From: Verrucomicrobiales bacterium
GTDB taxonomy: Bacteria > Verrucomicrobiota > Verrucomicrobiia > Limisphaerales > SXQI01
Direction: 5' to 3'
Assembly: GCA_005793025.1 (NCBI GenBank)
Contig: SXQI01000029.1
Coordinates: 1-5,415, forward strand
DNA length: 5,415 nt
Shown piece after piece: positions 1 through 5,415 of this stretch. The notes under the pieces were generated by a model. It made no database searches, was not told the DNA's origin, and saw nothing but the letters and a program-made list of their open reading frames with translations. How positions within the stretch are numbered: the stretch's first letter is position 1; every line of letters begins with the position of its first letter. Both the position numbers and the translations under genes were made by a program.

Positions 1-147
1 GAGGACCGCACTCCGCTTTTCTGGGTAATGTGAGATCAACTCGGTTGCTTCAGCCTCAAGCTCGGGAGAGACAACAAAATGTTCATCATGCGCCAGAGGG
101 TTTGTGCTCAGCTTAGACGCACTGGAAATCTCGGTGGGTTCACTCAT
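1..147 (-). CDS. nuoE: NADH-quinone oxidoreductase subunit E (24 kDa subunit), N-terminal fragment
   Basis: This is the first 49 codons of a minus-strand gene that continues past the left edge. The translation begins MSEPTEISSASKL and ends YPEKRSAVL. The Tyr-Pro-x-Lys-Arg-Ser-Ala-x-Leu stretch is the hallmark of the N-terminal helical part of NuoE, which precedes its thioredoxin-like [2Fe-2S] domain; that domain lies outside the window. NuoE sits with NuoF and NuoG in the NADH-oxidising module of complex I on the cytoplasmic side and carries cluster N1a. The start is chosen because its ATG overlaps the nuoD stop as ATGA and has a GGGAGA Shine-Dalgarno (162-157) nine bases upstream, inside the nuoD end. 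The preceding nuoD, nuoC and nuoB on the same strand confirm the assignment. About 20 residues before the motif are variable, as is normal for the family. Confidence 0.9.
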   Translation of the reverse strand, partial: MSEPTEISSASKLSTNPLAHDEHFVVSPELEAEATELISHYPEKRSAVL

Positions 148-1430
148 CGATCACATTCTCCCATGACAAAATCCAAAGATCCAAGAATTGAAACAGTGTC
201 GCTCATCAGGTGGCCCGGCAATAATTCGGGGAGGATACTGAGGTTTACAAACGATGGGGCGCGGATTTTCATCCGGTGCGGGGTTCCGCCTCCTCGACTG
301 TTGATATAAAATCCTAATTCTCCCTTTGGATTTTCTGCTCCGAAATAGACTTCGCCCGGAGGTGCATCCACCCCTTGCGTCACCAAGATAAATTGGTGAA
401 TCAACTCCTCCATGCTTGAGAGTACTTTTCCTTTCTCCGGCAAAACGACCTTGCCATCAGGAATGTTCACAGAACCACCCGGCAATCTGTCTAGGCACTG
501 TTGGATGATCCGCACACTCTGACGCATCTCTTCCATCCGGACTAAATACCGGTCGTAACAATCGCCCACCGATCCGATCGGAATATCAAACTCAAGTTGA
601 TCGTAAACGAGGTAGGGATGCGCTTTACGCAGATCAAAATTCACTCCGCTCCCACGGAGATTCGGACCTGACAGGGCATAATCCACTGCCATCTCTCTCG
701 AAATCACACCAACACCCTTTGTGCGATCGACCCAAATCTTGTTGCGAGTCAGCAACGTTTCCGACTCGTCGAAATTGACCACGACCTCCGCTAAAAACTT
801 GCGACATTGAGCTACCCAACCGTCCGGTAAATCTCGACTTAAACCACCGATTCTTGTGTAGGTCGTTGTAAATCGGGCTCCGGTCAAGGATTCACACAAA
901 TCGTAAATCTTCTCGCGCTCTTGAAACGTGTGTAGGAAAACGGTCATCGCTCCCACATCCATCGCAAACGCACCCAACCCCAGTAGATGCGCTGAGATGC
1001 GAGCCAGTTCGCAACAAATGACCCGGATGTATTGGCAACGTGGGGTTAAAGATTTGTCGATCCCCATCAGTTTTTCAACCGCGAGGACATACGCCACGTT
1101 GTTAGCTAAGGGGCCAAGATAATCCAGTCGATCCGTGTAAGGGATAAACTGGGTGTAAGTCATGTTCTCGGCAATTTTTTCGTCACCTCGATGAAGAAAT
1201 CCAATGTCGGGAGTCGCCTTCGTGATGAACTCGCCGTCCATTTCCAGAATGACTCGTAACACTCCATGGGTCGCCGGGTGAGAAGGTCCCAAATTAAGGA
1301 CCATTTTTTCACCCTGCATATCAATCAGGTCCTCAGAAGCACCCGAAATGACAGGCGAAGCCGACTGGAACCTCTCCTTAACGCGAGCCGAAGGTTCCTT
1401 AAACTGAATGTCCTGAATATGAACGCTCAT
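144..1430 (-). CDS. nuoD: NADH-quinone oxidoreductase subunit D (49 kDa subunit)
   Basis: This encodes the 428-residue 49 kDa subunit of complex I, which with NuoB forms the quinone-reduction site at the foot of the peripheral arm. Diagnostic stretches are LGPSHPATHG (residues 48-56, with His51 and His55 in the quinone-site loop), GFLHRGDEK (77-84), FIPYTDRLDY (95-104, with Tyr98 in the position of the quinone-contacting Tyr of homologues) and the C-terminal GSLDFVMGECDR, the typical family ending. The conserved region starts at about residue 38, so there is a modest non-conserved N-terminal extension. The open frame runs upstream to an ATG at 1610, but that part overlaps nuoC in another frame and resembles no NuoD. 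The ATG at 1430 overlaps the nuoC stop as ATGA and is preferred. The 3' end overlaps the nuoE start by four bases. All key residues are intact and no frameshift is seen. Confidence 0.97.
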   Translation of the reverse strand: MSVHIQDIQFKEPSARVKERFQSASPVISGASEDLIDMQGEKMVLNLGPSHPATHGVLRVILEMDGEFITKATPDIGFLHRGDEKIAENMTYTQFIPYTDRLDYLGPLANNVAYVLAVEKLMGIDKSLTPRCQYIRVICCELARISAHLLGLGAFAMDVGAMTVFLHTFQEREKIYDLCESLTGARFTTTYTRIGGLSRDLPDGWVAQCRKFLAEVVVNFDESETLLTRNKIWVDRTKGVGVISREMAVDYALSGPNLRGSGVNFDLRKAHPYLVYDQLEFDIPIGSVGDCYDRYLVRMEEMRQSVRIIQQCLDRLPGGSVNIPDGKVVLPEKGKVLSSMEELIHQFILVTQGVDAPPGEVYFGAENPKGELGFYINSRGGGTPHRMKIRAPSFVNLSILPELLPGHLMSDTVSILGSLDFVMGECDR

Positions 1431-2008
1431 GGTGTCAACTCGCCCCTCGCACGCGGCTCGCGAGCGAGTGTGTCGGAACCTCCTGCCACCGTCACAAACG
1501 GCCCACCTTCCAAGGGTGCTGGGTTGGTGAATGCCACATCGGGTAAATCGGTCTGCTTCCCTGCGAGAGGGAAATCTTTCCGCAACGGATAATGGGGATA
1601 TCCTTCCCACATCAGGATACGGCGAAGGTCAGGATGGCCAGAAAAACGAATCCCCATCATGTCGTAAATCTCTCGCTCATGCCAGTTCGCTGTGCGCCAG
1701 ACATCGGAAACCGTGGGCAACTCTCCCGCCTCTTCGCTCAGACTGATCTTCAGTCGAAGATGGCAGCGGTGCTCTAGTCCGTATAGTTCATATACCAACA
1801 CCCAACGTGGCTCATCCCCGTAATTATCTACGCTGCTCAAATCGACCAAATAATCGAACTGAAGAGATTGTTTCGCAAATCGACAAACCTCGGCTACTTG
1901 GCTGGGCTCAGACAATTGAACCGTGATTTCACCCCGAAACTCGGCAGGAGCCGAGATCAACGCCGGAAACTGAAGCTTCAATTTTTCTGCCAATTCCAGT
2001 GAGGTCAT
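1427..2008 (-). CDS. nuoC: NADH-quinone oxidoreductase subunit C (30 kDa subunit)
   Basis: This encodes the 193-residue 30 kDa subunit of complex I, a structural part of the connecting module beside NuoD and NuoB with no cofactor of its own. The family signature is clear: ERxxYDMMGI (111-120), GHPDLRRIL (124-132) and PLRKDFPL (141-148). It is a stand-alone NuoC, not the NuoCD fusion found in enterobacteria. The start ATG at 2008 lies 10 bases after the nuoB stop. The bases before it (TTTTCTACCT) hold no good Shine-Dalgarno, so translation may depend on ribosomes arriving from nuoB. The stop overlaps the nuoD start by four bases. The last 35 or so residues after the signature are a charged, low-conservation tail ending RARGELTP. 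Confidence 0.96.
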   Translation of the reverse strand: MTSLELAEKLKLQFPALISAPAEFRGEITVQLSEPSQVAEVCRFAKQSLQFDYLVDLSSVDNYGDEPRWVLVYELYGLEHRCHLRLKISLSEEAGELPTVSDVWRTANWHEREIYDMMGIRFSGHPDLRRILMWEGYPHYPLRKDFPLAGKQTDLPDVAFTNPAPLEGGPFVTVAGGSDTLAREPRARGELTP

Positions 2009-2018
2009 AGGTAGAAAA

Positions 2019-2528
2019 TCAAGGAGCCTTCCATTGGGTCGAAAGAAGCGGTTCTTTCGCCACTTTGTTTTGCACTTTAATCAGTGCATCCAACAGTGCC
2101 TCGGGCCTCGGCGGACAACCCGCGACATACACATCCACAGGGATAATATTGTCCACGCCCTGTAAAACGGCATAACTCCGATACATGCCGCCGGTTGAGG
2201 CACAGGCACCCATCGCAATGACCCACTTCGGCTCGGGCATCTGATCGTAAATTCGTTTGACCGCCAGTGCCATTTTGTAAGTCACGGTTCCCGCAACAAT
2301 CATGAGATCACTCTGACGTGGCGAAAACCGCATCACCTCAGACCCAAAACGGGAGATATCGAATCGACTCGCTCCTGCCGCCATCAACTCGATAGCGCAG
2401 CACGCCAACCCCATGGGCATTGGCCAAAGCGAATTCTTTCGACACCAATTGAGTGCTGCATCCGCGCGGGTAACGATGACGTCCCCTTCAACCTTGGAAT
2501 TGTATCCAATTTCGGCAGTTTGTTGCAT
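2019..2528 (-). CDS. nuoB: NADH-quinone oxidoreductase subunit B (PSST, cluster N2 protein)
   Basis: This encodes the 169-residue NuoB/PSST subunit, which holds the last [4Fe-4S] cluster (N2) that passes electrons to quinone. The four expected ligands are present: tandem Cys43-Cys44 in GLACCAIELM, Cys109 in MGACASTGG and Cys138 in VAGCPPRPE. The stretches SRFGSEVMRFSPRQSD and GTVTYKMA are also typical of the family. Length is normal. It is the first gene of the minus-strand run nuoB-C-D-E and faces a divergent intergenic region, so its promoter should lie within about 2529-2610. No nuoA is found upstream. The ATG at 2528 is the only reasonable start; a GAG in the sequence before it is the only hint of a Shine-Dalgarno, and a small hairpin lies just upstream of it. 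The alternative frame overlapping the 5' end has no similarity to known proteins. Confidence 0.97.
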   Translation of the reverse strand: MQQTAEIGYNSKVEGDVIVTRADAALNWCRKNSLWPMPMGLACCAIELMAAGASRFDISRFGSEVMRFSPRQSDLMIVAGTVTYKMALAVKRIYDQMPEPKWVIAMGACASTGGMYRSYAVLQGVDNIIPVDVYVAGCPPRPEALLDALIKVQNKVAKEPLLSTQWKAP

Positions 2529-2532
2529 AAAT

Positions 2533-2546
2533 AGGGCTCAGGCCCT
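2533..2546 (-). promoter_or_regulatory. Small hairpin just upstream of the nuoB start codon
   Basis: On the nuoB strand the sequence AGGGC-CTGA-GCCCT forms a 5-bp GC-rich stem with a four-base loop, ending four bases before the ATG. It covers the place where a ribosome binding site should be. The dyad is directly visible. Any effect on nuoB translation is inference, and the stem is short enough to be chance. If transcription starts inside it, the hairpin would not exist in the mRNA. Confidence 0.35.
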
Positions 2547-2549
2547 TTC

Positions 2550-2580
2550 ATTTTCAAAATAATCAGAGAGAATTGGTCAA
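2550..2580 (-). promoter_or_regulatory. Weak candidate promoter for nuoBCDE
   Basis: On the minus strand, TTGACC (2580-2575) matches five of six bases of the sigma70 -35 box. The best downstream hexamer is GAAAAT (2555-2550), four of six matches to the -10 box, but the 19-base spacer is longer than the preferred 17. A TATTTT lies closer (2561-2556), with a spacer of only 13. The operon must have a promoter in this 151-base gap or further upstream within the divergent gene, but the exact boxes are uncertain. The CRP-like palindrome lies just upstream of the -35 candidate, centred roughly 55-60 bases before the likely start of transcription. Confidence 0.3.
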
Positions 2581-2590
2581 GCAAGGGAAT

Positions 2591-2608
2591 TTGTGAAATT
2601 TTTCACAA
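2591..2608. promoter_or_regulatory. Perfect CRP/FNR-superfamily-like palindromic operator
   Basis: TTGTGAAA-TT-TTTCACAA is a perfect inverted repeat with 8-base arms and a two-base centre. It contains TGTGA-N6-TCACA (2592-2607) exactly, the half-site arrangement bound by CRP-type homodimers. It sits in the gap between the divergent nuoB start (2528) and the likely start of the secreted hydrolase gene (2680), 71 and 80 bases from them when measured from its centre. That is a natural place to control one or both genes. The symmetry is seen directly; the identity of the regulator is inferred from the half-site pattern only. Confidence 0.55.
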
Positions 2609-2679
2609 GCGAACTCCATTCACGAGAATTAGGAGCTAGAAATCTGCCCTCTGTGCTGCGACTCTATCACCCACCATTT

Positions 2680-5145
2680 ATGTTAATCACAAATAACGCC
2701 AATCTTTTGGGCTCAGGTAGAAGTTGGAGCAGGTTCAATTTCTGCGCCGTGTTGTGTGGTTTGGCCCTTTTGAGTCTGACGTGGGCGGCTCCAAGCAAAC
2801 CTTGGTGGTCGGAGAAAACCGCTGCAGCACTCAAAACAGCAGGAACCAATTCGAACCAGATCGCCCTTGCACTCAACAAAGCCCCGCGCGAACAACGTGA
2901 TGGCATGCAATTCTTAGTGGAAAACATGCCCGAATCAGACCTGAAAAGCCTCAGTGGCGCGTTTCTCCTTGAGAATCTAAAGCTCGCCTACGATTCACGC
3001 AGATCGTCTCCGTGGTCCTCGGCGGTTCCGGAGGATATTTTTCTGAATGATGTCCTCCCGTACGCGAGCATCAATGAACGTCGGGATTCGTGGCGTAAAT
3101 CATTTCGAGCCATGTGTCTCCCACTAATCAAGGACTGCCGAACGACAGGAGAGGCCGCACAACGACTGAATGAAAAACTCTTCGGTTTAGTTAAGGTGAA
3201 ATACTCAACGGGACGTAAAAAGGCCGATCAGAGCCCGCTTGAATCGATGGATAGCGGCTTAGCTTCCTGCACCGGTTTGTCCATCTTGCTGGTGGACGCG
3301 TGCCGCTCTGTCGGCATCCCAGCCCGCCTCGCTGGCACACCGCTTTGGGCAAACAAACGGGGCAACCATACTTGGGTGGAGGTTTGGGACCAACGTTGGC
3401 ATTTTACAGGCGCTGCGGAGCCGGATCCCAACGGCCTCGATCGTGGATGGTTCGTCGGCGATGCCTCGCAGGCGATGAAGGATGTGCGCGAACACGCCAT
3501 TTACGCCACCAGCTTCCGCAAAACAGGCCTCTCCTTCCCCATGGTTTGGGCAGCGAATTTGGACACGGTCAGCGCAGTCAATGTGACTGATTCCTATGCC
3601 CCTCCCACAAAAGTAGTGGATCCGAATCAGGTTCGGCTTTCGATCAAAGTGGTTGATCGCGCCCAAGGTCTTCGCACCGCTGCGGACGTCACGGTCATGG
3701 AAGCCGCAAGCGGCAAAAAAATCCAACAAGGTCGCAGTAAAGGTGAGTCTGCTGACTCAAACGATTTTCTCTCATTCATTTTGGCAAAGAATCAGACCTA
3801 CAGAATTCAGGTCGTATCCGGAATTCAGACTGCATCGCAGGATTTTATTCCAAAGGATCAGGCGGAGGCGTTGATCACGCTATACCTCGAACCGGCCAAA
3901 GCAGTCGGGCTAGCTTCGCCTGTCTGCTATTCTCCACCTCCGATTATTCGACCGTTGAAAAAGGCCGATGACGCGAAACTGAAAAAGGCAGTGACCGCCT
4001 ATTTTGAAGCCACAGATGAACAACAATCCAAGTGGAAGTTTTCCCCACAACTGGATCTTGTCCTACGCAACAACGAACCTGCGGTTCGTCAGGCAGTCTG
4101 GAGTGCCTATCGCTCGGTGAGCGTTCATCAGAGCGCACATCAGGATTTCGCGTCGAACATCGTCCGGTTCGCTCAACATCTCAGCCCATATGTGGTTAAG
4201 ACCGTTGGCACACGCCCCAGCTCCGGTTGGCCGCTGTTCATCGCGATGCACGGCGGCGGAGGTGCGCCACAGGAGCTCAATGATAGCCAGTGGAAAATGA
4301 TGCAGTATTATTATAAGGATCACCCCGAATTGGGTGGTTACCAATACCTTGCCTTACGGGCTCCCAACAACACTTGGAATGGGTTTTATGACGTCTATGT
4401 TTACCCGCTTATCGAGAATTTGATCCGACAATTCGCTTTGTTCGGAGATGTCGATGTCAACAAAGTGTTTATTATGGGTTACTCCCATGGAGGTTACGGC
4501 GCGTTCGCAATCGGTCCGAAAATCCCGTATCGGTTTGCAGCAATTCATGCCTCCGCCGCAGCACCCACCGATGGGGAAACTACCCCCAAGACACTTCGAA
4601 CCACCCGGTTTTCGTTCATGGTGGGGGGAAAAGATACGATGTATGGACGTGCATCCCGATGTCAGGCGTTTGACGCTTCGGTTAAAGAACTCCGTGGAAA
4701 TCGGGATGATATCTATCCAGTAACATTTCAATGGATCGAGAACCACGGACATGGAGGCCTTCCGGACCGAGATAAAATCACCGAGATGTACTCAGCAGTA
4801 AGAAACCCAGTTCCTCATGAGTTGACTTGGGCTATGACAGACGAAGTCGTTAAGGATTTCTTCTGGCTTCAGACGAGCCAGCCTAAGAAAGGAACAGAGA
4901 TTCAAGCCTCCTGCAAAGGGAACAAGATCACTCTGGAAGGAGCCACCCTTGAAGGCACCAAGGTTTTTCTTGATGAACGATTGGTTAATTTTGGAAAACC
5001 CGTCGTAATCCACTCAGGTGGCAAACAATCAACCTACAAAGTAAACCCCAGCCTGCGGATTCTGTGCCGATCAATGCAAGAACGCGGTGACCCCGACCTC
5101 GCATTCACCGCAGAGGTGGATTACTCACCAAATCGCGATAAATAA
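2680..5145 (+). CDS. Secreted transglutaminase-like / alpha-beta hydrolase fusion protein
   Basis: The encoded protein has 821 residues if begun at the ATG at 2680. Residues 1-36 look like a signal peptide: Arg14 and Arg18, a hydrophobic core at about 21-33, and a likely cut near TWA-A, so export is expected. Residues of about 125-275 are a transglutaminase/cysteine-protease-like domain with Cys197 (ASCTGLS), His230 (NHTWVEVW) and an acid in GAAEPD (Glu247 or Asp249). Residues of about 318-405 are beta-rich and may be a carboxypeptidase-regulatory-like sandwich. Residues of about 513-735 are a serine alpha/beta hydrolase with oxyanion motif HGGGG (from His524), nucleophile Ser602 in GYSHGG, Asp652 in GGKD and His691 in HGHGG. 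The last 80 residues form a beta-rich module with an ERGDPD motif. The frame is also open to a GTG at 2593 (850 residues) with AAGGGA four bases upstream, but the extra 29 residues would precede the signal peptide and the GTG lies in a palindrome. The substrate is unknown; peptide or ester hydrolysis in the periplasm or outside is plausible. It is transcribed divergently from nuoBCDE, and a functional link to complex I is not implied. Confidence 0.85.
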   Translation: MLITNNANLLGSGRSWSRFNFCAVLCGLALLSLTWAAPSKPWWSEKTAAALKTAGTNSNQIALALNKAPREQRDGMQFLVENMPESDLKSLSGAFLLENLKLAYDSRRSSPWSSAVPEDIFLNDVLPYASINERRDSWRKSFRAMCLPLIKDCRTTGEAAQRLNEKLFGLVKVKYSTGRKKADQSPLESMDSGLASCTGLSILLVDACRSVGIPARLAGTPLWANKRGNHTWVEVWDQRWHFTGAAEPDPNGLDRGWFVGDASQAMKDVREHAIYATSFRKTGLSFPMVWAANLDTVSAVNVTDSYAPPTKVVDPNQVRLSIKVVDRAQGLRTAADVTVMEAASGKKIQQGRSKGESADSNDFLSFILAKNQTYRIQVVSGIQTASQDFIPKDQAEALITLYLEPAKAVGLASPVCYSPPPIIRPLKKADDAKLKKAVTAYFEATDEQQSKWKFSPQLDLVLRNNEPAVRQAVWSAYRSVSVHQSAHQDFASNIVRFAQHLSPYVVKTVGTRPSSGWPLFIAMHGGGGAPQELNDSQWKMMQYYYKDHPELGGYQYLALRAPNNTWNGFYDVYVYPLIENLIRQFALFGDVDVNKVFIMGYSHGGYGAFAIGPKIPYRFAAIHASAAAPTDGETTPKTLRTTRFSFMVGGKDTMYGRASRCQAFDASVKELRGNRDDIYPVTFQWIENHGHGGLPDRDKITEMYSAVRNPVPHELTWAMTDEVVKDFFWLQTSQPKKGTEIQASCKGNKITLEGATLEGTKVFLDERLVNFGKPVVIHSGGKQSTYKVNPSLRILCRSMQERGDPDLAFTAEVDYSPNRDK

Positions 5146-5160
5146 TCGTGGAGAAAGGTT

Positions 5161-5189
5161 TTGACGTTCTCCTCCCTGATTGCTAGGGT
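5161..5189 (+). promoter_or_regulatory. Sigma70-type promoter of rpsT
   Basis: TTGACG (5161-5166) matches the -35 consensus at five of six bases. After an ideal 17-base spacer comes TAGGGT (5184-5189), preceded by TG (5181-5182) in the extended -10 position. Transcription would start at about 5195-5197, giving an rpsT leader near 30 bases. The promoter begins only 15 bases after the stop codon of the upstream gene, so rpsT can be expressed on its own. Strong separate promoters are usual for ribosomal protein genes. Confidence 0.65.
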
Positions 5190-5193
5190 TCAA

Positions 5194-5216
5194 GACTCGA
5201 GTTACTTTCGAGAGTC
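5194..5216 (+). promoter_or_regulatory. Dyad in the rpsT leader
   Basis: Two overlapping pairings are possible: CTCGA (5196-5200) with TCGAG (5208-5212) around a seven-base loop, or GACTC (5194-5198) with GAGTC (5212-5216), which can be extended by GA/TC with a two-base bulge. Either would sit at the very 5' end of the predicted rpsT mRNA and end 8-12 bases before the start codon. S20 synthesis is autoregulated at translation in Escherichia coli, so a leader structure is plausible here. The stem is short and there is no U-tract, so it is not a terminator. Confidence 0.35.
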
Positions 5217-5224
5217 AATACTTT

Positions 5225-5415
5225 ATGCCGAATACGAAATCAGCCGAACGCCGGATGCGCAGCAGTGTCCGCAAGCAGAGCCGGAATCAGAGCGTTAAAT
5301 CGCGGCTGAAAACGGTGGAAAAAAACTACCTCTCCCTCGTAAAAGCGGGCAAGAAGGACGAAGCCGCCACGAGCTATCGCGCCATCGCGTCGTTGTTCGA
5401 TAAGGCCGCTAAAGC
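5225..5415 (+). CDS. rpsT: 30S ribosomal protein S20, N-terminal part (truncated by window end)
   Basis: Sixty-three complete codons of S20 are present, beginning MPNTKSAERRMRSSVRKQ and reaching LFDKAAKA. S20 is a primary binder of 16S rRNA in the small subunit, made of three long basic helices. The Lys/Arg-rich first helix with N-x-x-x-K-S-R-L-K-T-x-x-K (from residue 21) and the later L-x-x-D-K-A-A-K are family features. The usual length is about 87 residues, so roughly 24 C-terminal residues are missing only because the window ends. The start codon is an ordinary ATG. The Shine-Dalgarno is weak (GAGAG at 5210-5214, ten bases before). It has its own promoter upstream and is probably not cotranscribed by design with the preceding gene, although no terminator separates them. 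Confidence 0.95.
   Translation, partial: MPNTKSAERRMRSSVRKQSRNQSVKSRLKTVEKNYLSLVKAGKKDEAATSYRAIASLFDKAAK

Noticed and set aside
1266..1592. 108-codon plus-strand open frame across the nuoC/nuoD junction
   Set aside because: It is antisense to two clearly real genes and has no family resemblance.
1431..1610. Upstream extension of the nuoD frame to an ATG at 1610
   Set aside because: It overlaps the nuoC coding region in another frame, resembles no NuoD sequence, and the ATG at 1430 forms the usual ATGA overlap with the nuoC stop.
3196..3270. Frameshift or separate gene boundary between the two hydrolase domains
   Set aside because: The reading frame is continuous from the signal peptide to the end of the C-terminal module with both motif sets in frame, so this is a true single-gene fusion.
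3259..3729. 156-codon open frame on the minus strand opposite the transglutaminase-like domain
   Set aside because: The opposite strand shows intact catalytic motifs; the antisense translation has no domain or signal and no separate start context.
4354..4752. 132-codon open frame on the minus strand inside the hydrolase gene
   Set aside because: It is antisense to the conserved hydrolase active-site region, has no recognisable protein features and is best explained as a shadow of the real gene.
5194..5216. Rho-independent terminator for the hydrolase gene
   Set aside because: The stem is only about five base pairs, is not followed by a T-run and lies downstream of the rpsT promoter, so a leader element is the better reading.

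Overview
The window reads as ordinary chromosome from a Gram-negative bacterium. The best guess at lineage is Verrucomicrobiota or a relative in the PVC group. That rests on the style of the large secreted protein (a signal peptide, then transglutaminase-like and alpha/beta-hydrolase modules) and on the generally weak Shine-Dalgarno sequences. It is an inference, not a marker-based assignment.

Left part, minus strand (about 1-2528): a compact run in the order nuoB-nuoC-nuoD-nuoE, encoding peripheral-arm subunits of respiratory complex I (NADH:quinone oxidoreductase). nuoE is cut by the window edge. nuoC/nuoD and nuoD/nuoE each overlap by 4 bases (ATGA), and nuoB and nuoC are 10 bases apart, so this is one transcription unit with probable translational coupling. 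nuoA, which usually heads such operons, is not upstream of nuoB. nuoB is the first gene after a divergent intergenic region.

Centre (2529-2679): a 151-base divergent intergenic region. It contains a perfect 8+2+8 palindrome (2591-2608) that matches the CRP-type pattern TGTGA-N6-TCACA, a small hairpin just ahead of the nuoB start, and only weak promoter-like hexamers.

Right part, plus strand (2680-5145): one long gene for a probably exported protein of 821 residues. It joins a transglutaminase/cysteine-protease-like domain, a beta-rich middle segment, a serine alpha/beta-hydrolase domain and a C-terminal beta-rich module. This is the most unusual item here. Its substrate cannot be told from the sequence.

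Right edge (5146-5415): a good sigma70-type promoter, a short leader with a dyad, and the first 63 codons of rpsT (ribosomal protein S20), truncated by the window end. No tRNA, rRNA, CRISPR array, insertion sequence or phage gene was seen. Apart from the two-enzyme fusion and the palindrome, the region looks like normal housekeeping DNA.
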